The notes below the pieces were generated by a model. That model was not told the origin of the DNA. It saw only the letters and a program-made list of their open reading frames with translations, and ran no database searches. From contig SKMO01000036.1 in the NCBI GenBank assembly GCA_007121025.1, positions 1 to 34,697 of the forward strand: a DNA stretch of 34,697 nucleotides, read 5' to 3'. Source of the stretch: Bacillota bacterium (GTDB lineage Bacteria; Bacillota; TC1; UBA5767). Each line of letters opens with the position of its first letter. Within the stretch, counting starts at the first letter, position 1. Below are positions 1-7,488 of this stretch, piece after piece. Made by a program: the position numbers and the translations under genes.

Positions 1-121
1 ATGCACTGGCTTAGGACGGGCTAATGGCATAGCCCTTAGCTTGGGGTCATACTCGCCTACTGGAAACAGACTGGCGTTTAATCACCCAAGAATCCCACTG
101 CTTTAGCTGTGGGAGTGTCAA
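1..121 (+). mobile_element. Right end of an IS200/IS605-family element (omega-RNA-like hairpin, partial)
   Basis: The stretch ends in a hairpin, CCCACTGC-TTTA-GCTGTGGG (94-113, one T-T mismatch), followed by GGGAGTGTCAA. This resembles the right ends of IS605-type elements, where the sequence after tnpB carries the omega-RNA scaffold and ends near TCAA. The plus-strand frame read here (2-106) stops at TAG inside the hairpin and shows no convincing TnpB motif, so the visible part is probably non-coding right-end DNA. Coding sequence of an unrelated gene begins in frame directly after the hairpin, which fits an insertion boundary near 121. The tnpB gene, if present, lies outside the window. Family assignment is by pattern memory only. 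Confidence 0.5.
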
Positions 122-643
122 TATGCCTTTCTTTCAGAGGATCCAGACATCAGTGATCACATCTTCCGGTTTCTCGAGCAGGCTTTTCGTGACCGATGTA
201 CGCTGGATACTGTCGAAAACCCAGATGCACTGGCCGTTTCCCGCACTTCCCGGAAAGTCTCCCGGCAACGGCACAGCTACCTTGGTCTTCTGCGGTTCCA
301 GGAGATGGACGGGCTGCTTTACGCCGCTTTCGAACCCGGTTATGACCTGCTGGAAACGCTTCCAGAGCATTTCATGACCCGGCTTCCCGACGAGCGACTG
401 GTCATCCAAGACCGGCGACGGCGCAAACTGACCCTGTGTCGCAACAATTCCTGGGCAATGATCGCTGAAGAAGGGCTGCAATTGGAACTGCCCGCGCTGA
501 TTTTGGCCGACCCCTATACAAAGCTGTGGACGACATTTTCTCACAGCATTGCGGTCCAAAGCAGAAACAATCCCTCGCTGCAACGTTCACGGATGCCCAA
601 GAAGCGCTGGGATTATCTTCCTGAAATGCAGTGCGAAAAATAA
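122..643 (+). pseudogene. TIGR03915-type DNA metabolism protein, 3' part, interrupted by IS right end
   Basis: Reading in the frame that ends at TAA 641-643 gives about 173 residues running back to the insertion boundary. They include YAFLSEDPDI, SRTSRKVSRQRHSYLGLLRF, LYAAFEPGYDLL and HFMTRLPDERLVIQD, a pattern I recognise from the TIGR03915 family (putative DNA metabolism or repair protein, usually beside a TIGR03916 radical-SAM partner). Family members are about 250 residues, so roughly the first 75 are missing. No start codon with a ribosome binding site precedes the conserved part, and the same frame is closed by a stop inside the element hairpin. An internal ATG at 305 would give only the last 112 residues. 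The N-terminal piece and the radical-SAM partner may lie upstream of the window. The interruption is inferred from sequence junctions, not from comparison with an intact copy. Confidence 0.6.
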
Positions 644-668
644 GCGGGCCTATTGGCCCGCTGTCTTT
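644..668. terminator. Bidirectional Rho-independent terminator
   Basis: Seven-base-pair stem GCGGGCC / GGCCCGC (644-650 and 655-661) with a TATT loop. Read on the minus strand the stem is followed by TTATTTTTC, a good U-tract, so it ends the ilvN operon. On the plus strand it is followed by the weaker TGTCTTTG and sits directly after the stop of the broken TIGR03915 gene. Confidence 0.75.
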
Positions 669-669
669 G

Positions 670-1158
670 TCAGACGGATGAATCCTCTCCCCGGGCAAGA
701 GCCACTAGCCCCGTCCGGGTCACTTCGATAATGCCCTGGTCCTCCAGCAGACAAATCAGCGCATTGATTTTCTCGGGGTTTCCCGAGAGTTCCATGACCA
801 TGGACTCCCGGTGGACATCTTCGATTTTTGCATTAAAGATGTTTGCAATGTCTACGATGGCCGAGCGGTGCTGAGCGGACGCCTTGACTTTGATGAGAGC
901 CAGTTCACGGACAATGGGATTGCGCTCTGTCAGGTTGTTGATGGACACCACGTCCACCAGTTTCTCCAGCTGTTTTTGGATCTGGTCTATGGTTTCTTCA
1001 TCGGTTTCCACGACCAGGGTGATCCTGGTCTTTTGTGGATCCTCACAAGAGCCGGCCGCAATGCTCGTGATGTTGTATCCTCTGCGGCTCACCAGGCTGG
1101 CAATATGGTTCAGGACGGTGGGACGATTGACCACCAGTAATGCCAATGTGTGTTGCAT
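670..1158 (-). CDS. ilvN: Acetolactate synthase small (regulatory) subunit
   Basis: IlvN binds the catalytic subunit IlvB and gives valine feedback control in the first step of branched-chain amino acid synthesis. The 162-residue product has the family's usual length. Residues 1-75 form an ACT domain (LALLVVNRPTVLNHIASLV, RRGYNITS) and the C-terminal half is the ALS_ss_C domain (ALIKVKA, VMELSGNPEKI). I chose the ATG at 1158 because it follows AAGGAGGAG at good spacing and begins at the conserved MQHTLALLV; the frame is open 13 codons further up. It is the last gene of the degV-ttcA-aminoacylase run, 35 bases after its neighbour, and is followed by a terminator. No ilvB is in the window, so this copy is separated from any catalytic partner on the visible side. 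Confidence 0.93.
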   Translation of the reverse strand: MQHTLALLVVNRPTVLNHIASLVSRRGYNITSIAAGSCEDPQKTRITLVVETDEETIDQIQKQLEKLVDVVSINNLTERNPIVRELALIKVKASAQHRSAIVDIANIFNAKIEDVHRESMVMELSGNPEKINALICLLEDQGIIEVTRTGLVALARGEDSSV

Positions 1159-1193
1159 GAGTACTCCTCCTTGTTGTATACTGTCGAATTTCT

Positions 1194-2798
1194 TCATGGT
1201 CTGAAACCAGCCCGCAGAACACCGCCAGGCTCGGCCGGACTGTTGAGCACATCCGTCCCCCGGACAAAAACATGCTTCAGTCCGGCCGGTGTGGCCCAGG
1301 GGTTTGCATAGTCTTCAGGGACATCCAGCTGCTCCGGGTCGAAGATCACCAGGTCGGCGTCATATCCTTTCCGGATCAAGCCTTTGTTTCCCAGGCCGAG
1401 CCGCAGGGCACTTTTTCCCGTGATCACATGCAGCGCCTCCTCCCAGGTGTAACTTCCCCACTCCTTCACGGTCTTTCGCAGAAAAAGCGGAAACGTTCCA
1501 AAAAGCCTGGGATGGGGAATTCCTGTCGGGATCCCGTCTGAACCAACCATACAGTGTTCTGACGCTAACAGAACGGCCAGATCCTCGTCAGAAAAGATGT
1601 TGGCCATCACCATGCAGCTGGCTCCCCCCTCGTCTTTGATAAACCGAACCACTGCGTCGATTTCGTCGGTGTTCCACAGTCGGGCGAGATCAGCGATACT
1701 CATCTGCTCATACTGTTTGTTGCGCTCCTGGACGGCTGCACTGATCCGAATCTGATGCCAACCGGCGATTGCAGAGTAATTATCCCAGCCTGCGGTGGAA
1801 AGCCCTGAGTCAGACAGTTCTGATCGCAGCCGGTCCAGACTGTTTGGATCTTCTAGTCGTTGGAGCATCCGGCTGGCACCCCCTTCCCTGATCCAGGGAG
1901 GCAGAACCTGGGACAACGTGGTGCTGCCTGCAGAATAGGGGTGTTCATCGTAGGTGATGTCGATCCCTTCGTCGTCAAACGCTTGGTGAATTGACTGTCT
2001 GAGACTCTGTCCTTCCACCCCGTGTGTTCGGTTGGCGTATGATTTCAGATGCGAGATGTGCATCCGCACACCTGTATTTCGGGCCACATCCAGCATTTCC
2101 TCCACAGCTGCATTGATTTCCATGGAGTGACTCCTGATATGAACCATGAAGATCCGGCCGGCATCCTCCAGGATGCGGGCCATCTGAATCATCTCATCCT
2201 TATGTGCGTAAAGCCCTGGTAAGTAGGACAAGCCAAAGGACATCCCAAACGCACCATCGAGCAACGACTGATCGAGAACGGCGCTCATCTGTCTGAGCTC
2301 TTTCCGATCCGGGGTCCGGTCATGCAAACCGGTAACCAGTGTGCGAATTGCCCCGTGAGCGACCAGATAGGCTCTGTGGTGGGGGCACGGTCTGGCGTCC
2401 ATTTCATCCAGAAAGTCTCCAAATCGAGGCCAGTTCCAACTGGCCTCAGCGGGATTGCCGATCACAGGCGTGATGTACTGACGCCATTGCTCCATTTCAC
2501 TGGTATACGGAGCTGGTCCCAGCCCGCACTGTCCGGATAGATCCGTGGTGATCCCCTGCAGCACCCTTGACTGGCGCACCTTCCCCGAAAAATGGGCGAG
2601 AAAGTCCCCATGGCTGTGCATGTCGATAAAACCCGGTGCCACGAACAGTCCTTTCGCATCCAACACCCGGGCCCCCGGCAGCTTGACCCCCGGGGCAACG
2701 GCACGTATCTGTCCATCAGCAATAGCCACGTCAGCGGTTTCCGGCGAATGTCCTGTTCCATCATAAACCAAACCGTTTCGGATAATACTGGTTTCCAT
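1194..2798 (-). CDS. N-acyl-D-amino-acid deacylase family amidohydrolase
   Basis: A cytosolic metal-dependent amidohydrolase of the D-aminoacylase group, predicted to remove the acyl group from N-acyl-D-amino acids; related enzymes act as D-glutamate deacylases or dihydroorotase-like hydrolases, so the exact substrate is open. The 534-residue protein has the small N-terminal beta domain, metal motif HSHGD at 61-65, the SGQCG segment with the conserved Cys at 91, then VHIRSH, HISHLK, a late SDG (MVGSDGIPTG) supplying the catalytic Asp, and a C-terminal GYDADLVIFDP strand. The ATG at 2798 begins the conserved METSIIRNG; it lies five bases after the ttcA stop, with only a weak GAGTGAG ahead of it, so translation may be coupled. 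All expected metal and catalytic positions look intact. Confidence 0.85.
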   Translation of the reverse strand: METSIIRNGLVYDGTGHSPETADVAIADGQIRAVAPGVKLPGARVLDAKGLFVAPGFIDMHSHGDFLAHFSGKVRQSRVLQGITTDLSGQCGLGPAPYTSEMEQWRQYITPVIGNPAEASWNWPRFGDFLDEMDARPCPHHRAYLVAHGAIRTLVTGLHDRTPDRKELRQMSAVLDQSLLDGAFGMSFGLSYLPGLYAHKDEMIQMARILEDAGRIFMVHIRSHSMEINAAVEEMLDVARNTGVRMHISHLKSYANRTHGVEGQSLRQSIHQAFDDEGIDITYDEHPYSAGSTTLSQVLPPWIREGGASRMLQRLEDPNSLDRLRSELSDSGLSTAGWDNYSAIAGWHQIRISAAVQERNKQYEQMSIADLARLWNTDEIDAVVRFIKDEGGASCMVMANIFSDEDLAVLLASEHCMVGSDGIPTGIPHPRLFGTFPLFLRKTVKEWGSYTWEEALHVITGKSALRLGLGNKGLIRKGYDADLVIFDPEQLDVPEDYANPWATPAGLKHVFVRGTDVLNSPAEPGGVLRAGFRP

Positions 2799-2803
2799 GG
2801 AAC

Positions 2804-3550
2804 TCACTCGCTTTCCGGGCTGGCCCAGATCCCGTTCCAGTCCACATTCTGCAGTGCATTGAGACATTTGTCCATGAAATCCGGATGAAGCGTTTCCATC
2901 GTCTTCATCAGGTCCTTGATCTCCTCACGCTTCGTCAACCCATCCATTTCACACCGGTTTTTCACGACAGGAAGCTCCCGGTGACGAACCAGAGATGCTA
3001 TAGTGGACTCCCGCAGATAGACCAGCGGCCGGATCTGATGTATGTCCATTCGGTCCAAATATATGTTCGGAGAAAACGATCCCAGTTTTCCTGTGTAGAG
3101 CAGGTTCAAGAAAAACGTTTCAACAGCATCGTCCAGATGGTGTCCCAACGCCATTTTATTGCATCCAAGCTCCTTTGATCGGGTCACCAAGGCTCCTTTG
3201 CGCATTTTGGCGCACAATGAACAGGGGTTCTTTTCTTTCCGCACCTCAAAAACCACCTCCCGAATCTGGGTCTGCACCACACTGAGTTCGTATCCCAGTT
3301 CACCGCAGAACGCCTCAATGGGTGCCAGATTCATTCCGATGCCCAAATCCACATAGACGGGCCTGACGTCAAAACTGACAGGAAGATGCTGTTGCAGTTG
3401 CCGCATGATATAGAGCAGCGCCGAAGAATCTTTTCCCCCCGACACCCCGACTGAAATCACATCTCCGTCCGCCAGCATCGCAAACGCGGCACAGGCCCGC
3501 TTGACTTTCGTCAGATACCATTTCCCGTCGTTTTTTGTGCTCTTAGTCAT
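2804..3550 (-). CDS. ttcA: TtcA-family tRNA 2-thiolation PP-loop ATPase
   Basis: TtcA-type enzymes activate a tRNA cytidine with ATP and insert sulfur (s2C32), using a labile [4Fe-4S] cluster. The 248-residue product has the PP-loop SGGKDS at 37-42, CSLCAKMRKG with Cys110 and Cys113, GHHLDDAVET, and a third Cys at 200 (VVKNRCEMDG), matching the three cluster ligands of the family. The ATG at 3550 (MTKSTKNDGKWYL) starts at the usual N-terminus and overlaps the end of degV by eight bases (ATGACTAA), so the pair is translationally coupled. Other PP-loop thiolases (TtuA type) have extra zinc fingers not present here. Whether the target is C32 in this organism is inferred from the family. Confidence 0.85.
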   Translation of the reverse strand: MTKSTKNDGKWYLTKVKRACAAFAMLADGDVISVGVSGGKDSSALLYIMRQLQQHLPVSFDVRPVYVDLGIGMNLAPIEAFCGELGYELSVVQTQIREVVFEVRKEKNPCSLCAKMRKGALVTRSKELGCNKMALGHHLDDAVETFFLNLLYTGKLGSFSPNIYLDRMDIHQIRPLVYLRESTIASLVRHRELPVVKNRCEMDGLTKREEIKDLMKTMETLHPDFMDKCLNALQNVDWNGIWASPESE

Positions 3551-4388
3551 GATCGTTGAAAAAGAACAAGGTGAGCACTCCTGGGCCGGTATGACTGCCA
3601 ATGATTGGCCCCAGTTCGGTAATCCGGGCTGCTTGAACACCATGGGCACTCTTCAGGCTTTCGTTCAGCTGCTGTGCTCCCTGCGGATCGTCCCCGTGAG
3701 AAATAAAAAAGCTCTGGTTTTCCGGATGGCCGCACCGCTTGCCAACCTCGGCCACCACTGTTTGAATCGCCTTTTTTCGCCCTTTGGCCTTCCCAAACGG
3801 AATCAGTTTCCCCTCAACCATGTGGAGCAACGGCTTCACATTCATGACACCGCCCATAAACGCCGCCGGCGCGGAAATCCGCCCGCCTCTTTTGAGCATT
3901 TCCAGGTTTTCCACAATCACCAGATGCTCAATGTGCTCTGCCATCCAGAGGGCCTTCTGTTCCAGTTCATCCAGAGACTTGCCATCCCTGGCCATCTGAG
4001 CCAGTTCGTGTACAATCAGACCCTGCCCGCCAGATGCCGCCTTGGTATCAATCACGCGGATCCCGGGATAATCCACTTCTTTACTGGCTATGACCGCCGA
4101 CTGGTATGTCCCGGACAATTCCGATGAGAACACCGCAAACAAGGCTTCCTGTCCGGATTCTTTGATCCCATTCATCACCTTGATGTATGCCTCAGGGGTT
4201 ACCTGCGATGTCGTCGGCAATGCTTTTGTTTCCCGAAGCTTTAAAAAAAACTCCTGCGGGGAAAGGTCATGCCGGTCCACATACTCCACACCGTCCAGGG
4301 TCAAACGCATGGGAATCAAACCGACACCCAGTTCCTGCAGTAGTTCCAGAGATAAATCGCAGGTCGATTCAGAGAAGATTTTAACCAT
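3543..4388 (-). CDS. DegV family fatty acid-binding protein
   Basis: DegV (FakB-like) proteins bind a fatty acid and present it to the FakA kinase for phosphorylation and entry into phospholipids. The 281-residue product has the family's length and landmarks: FSESTCDLS near the N-terminus, TTSQVTPEAY, the AVFSSELSGTYQSA segment and an RGGRIS-like stretch (LKRGGRISAPAAF) before the C-terminal half. The ATG at 4388 is preceded by GAGGTGG at good spacing; the frame is open 38 codons upstream but runs through the promoter and terminator of the preceding transcript. First gene of the operon degV-ttcA-aminoacylase-ilvN. No fakA is visible. Confidence 0.88.
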   Translation of the reverse strand: MVKIFSESTCDLSLELLQELGVGLIPMRLTLDGVEYVDRHDLSPQEFFLKLRETKALPTTSQVTPEAYIKVMNGIKESGQEALFAVFSSELSGTYQSAVIASKEVDYPGIRVIDTKAASGGQGLIVHELAQMARDGKSLDELEQKALWMAEHIEHLVIVENLEMLKRGGRISAPAAFMGGVMNVKPLLHMVEGKLIPFGKAKGRKKAIQTVVAEVGKRCGHPENQSFFISHGDDPQGAQQLNESLKSAHGVQAARITELGPIIGSHTGPGVLTLFFFNDHD

Positions 4389-4418
4389 AATGCCACCTCG
4401 ATTATTCTTGTTTGCTTT

Positions 4419-4447
4419 AGAGTACCCTTTCGGCAATGTCCCGTCAA
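4419..4447 (-). promoter_or_regulatory. Sigma-A-type promoter for the degV operon
   Basis: On the minus strand TTGACG, a 17-base spacer and TACTCT lie about 30 bases ahead of the degV start and just after the terminator of the ECF transporter gene. The -35 is close to consensus, the -10 weaker. Confidence 0.55.
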
Positions 4448-4453
4448 GAAACA

Positions 4454-4489
4454 AAACGCTTCCTCCGGCCAGTGGGGGAGAAAGCGTTT
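4454..4489 (-). terminator. Rho-independent terminator after the ECF S component
   Basis: Minus-strand hairpin with arms AAACGCTTTCTCC and GGAGGAAGCGTTT (one G-T pair) around a ten-base loop, followed by TGTTTCTT. It lies 13 bases past the stop of the transporter gene and separates it from the degV promoter. Confidence 0.75.
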
Positions 4490-4501
4490 GATCGTTGAAC
4501 A

Positions 4502-5035
4502 TTACTGATTATTGTCGTCTGTTGACCTGAACGGCTTCACCACTTTTCCAACGGCCAGTGCAAGAGGAATGGCCACTGCGGCACTGACATACCCCTGGAA
4601 GAGATCCCCGGGAATTCCTATGAGCGCAACTTCAAATCCATACATGATTCCTCCGGCTACAAAATACCCCAACGCCATCCAGGTGCCTGCCAGCAAAAGT
4701 CCTGCAATTCCCCGCCACAAACGGGTCTTCCCCCCAGAAAACATGAGGTATGCAAGGGACCCGGCGATCAGTCCTTCCAGGCCTTTGACCACGAGGGTAT
4801 ATGGTGCCCAGTGGGCGTATCCCAGCAATATGTCTGCCAACGCCGACCCAAGTCCACCGGCCAGCATTGCAGCCTGGGGGCCAAGCAGGATCGCCGACAC
4901 GAAAATCATCACATCACCGAAGTTGATGAACCCTCCGGTTCCCACTACAGGAATGGTGATGACCATGGTTGCAATGGCTGTAAGTGCAATAAACAGCGCT
5001 GTCAGGACAAGTCTGTTGATGGATTGTAATCGCAT
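4502..5035 (-). CDS. ECF transporter S component (PF07155-like vitamin uptake protein)
   Basis: A 177-residue membrane protein with five to six hydrophobic segments and the S-component signature FGDVMIFVSAILLGPQAAMLAGGLGSALADILLGY, followed by WAPYTLVVKGLEGLIAG. S components bind a vitamin or precursor and pair with a shared EcfT/EcfA1A2 energising module, which is not in the window. The gene is divergent from a MocR/PdxR-type regulator, and such pairs often concern vitamin B6, so a pyridoxine-type substrate is a reasonable inference; hydroxymethylpyrimidine and other precursors are carried by close relatives. Monocistronic: own promoter upstream, terminator downstream. Start ATG at 5035 is preceded by GCGAGGAATG. 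Confidence 0.85.
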   Translation of the reverse strand: MRLQSINRLVLTALFIALTAIATMVITIPVVGTGGFINFGDVMIFVSAILLGPQAAMLAGGLGSALADILLGYAHWAPYTLVVKGLEGLIAGSLAYLMFSGGKTRLWRGIAGLLLAGTWMALGYFVAGGIMYGFEVALIGIPGDLFQGYVSAAVAIPLALAVGKVVKPFRSTDDNNQ

Positions 5036-5078
5036 TTTTCATTCCTCGCTTCTCAATTGGATTTATTTGGATTAAAAT

Positions 5079-5183
5079 AATTGTATCGATACTTTTGTTT
5101 CCAAATTCTGAACTGATTATCCGATAGATTCGGTCGAATTTCAAGGGGGTTCGCACAATGCAGAAAAGCGTAGCGATACAATT
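5079..5183. promoter_or_regulatory. Inverted pair of 14-base sites, likely MocR operator
   Basis: Minus-strand GTATCGATACAATT (5079-5092) and plus-strand GTAGCGATACAATT (5170-5183) match at 13 of 14 positions in opposite orientation, about 77 bases apart. The first contains the perfect palindrome GTATCGATAC and lies in the 5' leader of the ECF gene; the second lies in codons 5-9 of the mocR gene. MocR regulators commonly bind paired sites between divergent genes, so these are candidate operator halves. No binding evidence is available from sequence alone. Confidence 0.45.
5116..5144 (-). promoter_or_regulatory. Promoter for the ECF S component gene
   Basis: TTGAAA, a 17-base spacer and GATAAT on the minus strand, each one mismatch from consensus, with transcription expected to start near 5108. 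The palindromic site at 5083-5092 then falls just inside the transcript. Confidence 0.65.
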
Positions 5184-6576
5184 GGATTCCGAAAGCCAGC
5201 AGCCGTTGTACCTCCAGGTTTTCGAGTCACTCAAAAAGCAGATCGAAGAAGGACGTTTGGAGGAGCATGTCAAACTCCCCCCCATCCGGAAAATGGCCGG
5301 AGAACTGGGAGTCAACAACAGCACGATCGTTAACGCCTACCGAAAACTGGAACTTCATCACCTGGCCTACTCAAAAACAGGAAGCGGAACCTACGTTGCC
5401 AGCCGAAACGTCCAGGAAAGAACGGATGAACGTTCAGCCTATTCGATTGAAGTCCCCAGCGCCGTGGAAAAGTCTTCAGCCATCATTGATTTCACTGGCG
5501 TCTCACCCTCACCGGATTACTTTCCGGTTTCATCCTTTCGCGCACTTGCTGATCAGGTTCTGGAACGCGATGGCGGTTATGCGTTTGAATCTCTGGACAG
5601 CCAGGGGTATCCCCCACTTCGGGAAACCTTGGTCCACTGGCTCAAGCGTCGAAACATTGTGGGCAGCTCGTGCAACATTCACATCACCTCCGGATCACAG
5701 CAGTCCCTGGATATCATCACGAAAGCCCTGGTGAATCCCAATGACGTAGTCGCCGTCGAAAGCCCGGTTTACCAAGGGGCACTGGCCACCTTCAGTTCAC
5801 GGGGAGCCAAAATCCTGGAAGTGCCTCTGCTGGCTGATGGCATCGATTTGAATCGGCTTGAGGAACGGGTGCGCCGCACACCGATCCGTTTCCTCTACAC
5901 CATGCCGTCGTTTCAAAATCCAACCGGGATCAGCTGGACACTGCGCAAAAAACAACAATTGCTGGTGATGGCCGAAAAATATGGATTCTACATCGTCGAG
6001 GATGATTTCTTAAGCGAATTTTCCTATGGGCGTAAAAATTTGCAAACGTTGCGGGAACTGGACAGCAACGATCGTGTCATTTATGTGAAAAGCATCGCCA
6101 AAGTCCTCATGCCCGGACTGAGGCTCGGGTTTATGCTGACACCCGCTGATCTTACCGAGACCATTCGTGCCTCCAAGTATTTATCGGACATTGCCACTTC
6201 CGGACTGAGCCAGAGAGTGGTCGATCTTTACCTGAACAGCACTGTGTGGGACGTTGAATTCAAAGACATGGTCCGTGGATGCCGGATCCGTTACAATCTG
6301 ATGGTTGAACAGATTCAGAAAAACTTCCCGGACGGCGCCACATATCTCCCGCCTCAGGGGGGCTTTTGTTTCTGGTTCACCTTGCCTGAAGGGCGGACAA
6401 CGGAAGCTCTGGCCCGAAAAGCCTTGCAGTCGGGCATCCGTTTGCAACCGGGGCATACCTTTTTTCTGAACCAAAAACCAAATAAACATTTCCGGCTGGG
6501 ATTTGGCAACGTCGAAAACAATGCCATTCTGCGTGCCATGCCTGTTCTCGGACAGATTATTCGAAATCATCTTTAA
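5158..6576 (+). CDS. MocR/PdxR-type GntR regulator with aminotransferase-like domain
   Basis: The 472-residue product has a GntR winged helix at about 15-80 (PLYLQVFESLKKQIEEGRL, LPPIRKMAGELGVNNSTIVNAYRKLE, GSGTYVA) joined to a fold-type I aminotransferase domain. The domain keeps the PLP lysine at residue 315 in KSIAKVLMPGLRLGF, plus FQNPTG and an EDDFLSEF segment. MocR proteins use PLP, sometimes with an amino compound, as effector and control vitamin B6, GABA or taurine genes. The ATG at 5158 follows AAGGGGG at eight or so bases. It is divergent from an ECF S component, which is the obvious candidate target, and a matched pair of 14-mers flanks the intergenic space. The tRNA-Sec promoter begins 18 bases after its stop. 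Confidence 0.9.
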   Translation: MQKSVAIQLDSESQQPLYLQVFESLKKQIEEGRLEEHVKLPPIRKMAGELGVNNSTIVNAYRKLELHHLAYSKTGSGTYVASRNVQERTDERSAYSIEVPSAVEKSSAIIDFTGVSPSPDYFPVSSFRALADQVLERDGGYAFESLDSQGYPPLRETLVHWLKRRNIVGSSCNIHITSGSQQSLDIITKALVNPNDVVAVESPVYQGALATFSSRGAKILEVPLLADGIDLNRLEERVRRTPIRFLYTMPSFQNPTGISWTLRKKQQLLVMAEKYGFYIVEDDFLSEFSYGRKNLQTLRELDSNDRVIYVKSIAKVLMPGLRLGFMLTPADLTETIRASKYLSDIATSGLSQRVVDLYLNSTVWDVEFKDMVRGCRIRYNLMVEQIQKNFPDGATYLPPQGGFCFWFTLPEGRTTEALARKALQSGIRLQPGHTFFLNQKPNKHFRLGFGNVENNAILRAMPVLGQIIRNHL

Positions 6577-6594
6577 TTCAAAACGCGTATCCGC

Positions 6595-6600
6595 TATAAT
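6595..6600 (+). promoter_or_regulatory. -10 box for tRNA-Sec
   Basis: A perfect TATAAT ends 14 bases before the 5' end of the tRNA. At 17-base spacing the -35 would be TTTAAT (6572-6577), a poor match, so only the -10 is well supported. Confidence 0.5.
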
Positions 6601-6614
6601 GAAGAGCGACTCAA

Positions 6615-6712
6615 GGGAGTGGATTGGACCTGGTGGTCCACCCGGACTTCAAATCCGGTCGTATGGTAGTAACCCTAGCATAGGTGGGTTCGATTCCCAC
6701 ACATTCCCGCCA
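6615..6712 (+). tRNA. selC: Selenocysteine tRNA, anticodon UCA
   Basis: The 98-base gene folds as a bacterial tRNA-Sec. The anticodon arm is CCGGA-CTTCAAA-TCCGG with anticodon TCA, which reads UGA. The D stem is six pairs long (TGGACC / GGTCCA) with a tiny TGGT loop, a tRNA-Sec hallmark. A long variable arm runs 6660-6681, the T arm is GTGGG-TTCGATT-CCCAC, and the acceptor is GGGAGTGG against ACATTCCC followed by G and encoded CCA. Seven of eight acceptor pairs form; the eighth is G-A. It supplies the amino acid for the UGA codon in fdhA in this window. A -10 box lies upstream and a strong terminator directly downstream. Confidence 0.95.
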
Positions 6713-6714
6713 AA

Positions 6715-6748
6715 AACCGCAGGCCTCACAGGCCTGCGGTTATTTTTC
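6715..6748 (+). terminator. Rho-independent terminator of tRNA-Sec
   Basis: Twelve-base arms AACCGCAGGCCT and AGGCCTGCGGTT pair perfectly around CAC and are followed by ATTTTTCC. The hairpin begins within three bases of the tRNA CCA end and lies just upstream of the glycosyltransferase ribosome binding site. Confidence 0.85.
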
Positions 6749-6771
6749 CGGCCTATCGAAAGGAGTCTCAC

Positions 6772-7488
6772 ATGTCCATTTCAGTGATCGTCCCCACACT
6801 GGATGAAGAGCATCTGCTTTCTGCATGTCTTTCATCTGTCAGGAGCCAGTCTGTCTCTGCACAGCTGATCGTTGTCGACGGAGGCAGCAGTGACGGAACA
6901 CAGGCAATCGCTCGAGCGCAGGCCGACCTGGTGATTGAACTGGATGCGCCTGCTCTTGCTGAACAACTGAATGTGGGTGCCTCCCGGGCCACTGGGGATA
7001 TCCTGGTTTTTCTTCATGCGGACTGCCAACTGACGGATGGGTGTCTTGAGCGAATCCAAACCATATGCAAACACGCGAACATTATCGGTGGAGCACTAAC
7101 GATGCACATCCAGGGGAACCGTGCCTCTTACAAAATGCTTTCTTTCTGCGGAAATGTTTACTGTCGGCTGACCGGAACACTGTTTGGTGACCGGGCCATG
7201 TTTATCCGGCGTCCAGCTTTCGAAACGCTGCACGGGTTTCGCCCATTGCCGATCATGTGTGATGTCGATCTCTCTCACCGCATGAAACGGATCGGCAAGA
7301 CCAGATTGATCCCTGGTCCCGTCCTTTCCAGCAGCCGTAAATTTGATCATGAACCAGTCTGGCTCAGCCCCCTTCTGATTCTGTGGGCTCTGGCTGCTTT
7401 TCGTCTTGGCGTCCCCGGCGAGAGGATCCGTGACCGGTATTACGAATCATATGCCCATCGAAGTGGCCGTAAGGCGCCGCTGAAATGA
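6772..7488 (+). CDS. Glycosyltransferase family 2, TIGR04283-like (selenodomain-associated)
   Basis: A 238-residue GT-A fold transferase predicted to move a sugar from a nucleotide donor to an unknown acceptor. Residues 1-10 are SISVIVPTLDEE-like, followed by LIVVDGGSSDGT, LNVGASRATGDILVFLHADC (the HAD standing for the usual DxD), then FGDRAMFIRR and CDVDLSHRMKR. This matches the TIGR04283 group, named for its frequent occurrence in selenium-associated gene neighbourhoods. Here it begins 60 bases after tRNA-Sec, with no recognisable promoter of its own between the tRNA terminator and its AAAGGAG site. It may depend on readthrough from the tRNA transcript. The TIGR04283 assignment is by recall of the motif pattern. 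Confidence 0.82.
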   Translation: MSISVIVPTLDEEHLLSACLSSVRSQSVSAQLIVVDGGSSDGTQAIARAQADLVIELDAPALAEQLNVGASRATGDILVFLHADCQLTDGCLERIQTICKHANIIGGALTMHIQGNRASYKMLSFCGNVYCRLTGTLFGDRAMFIRRPAFETLHGFRPLPIMCDVDLSHRMKRIGKTRLIPGPVLSSSRKFDHEPVWLSPLLILWALAAFRLGVPGERIRDRYYESYAHRSGRKAPLK

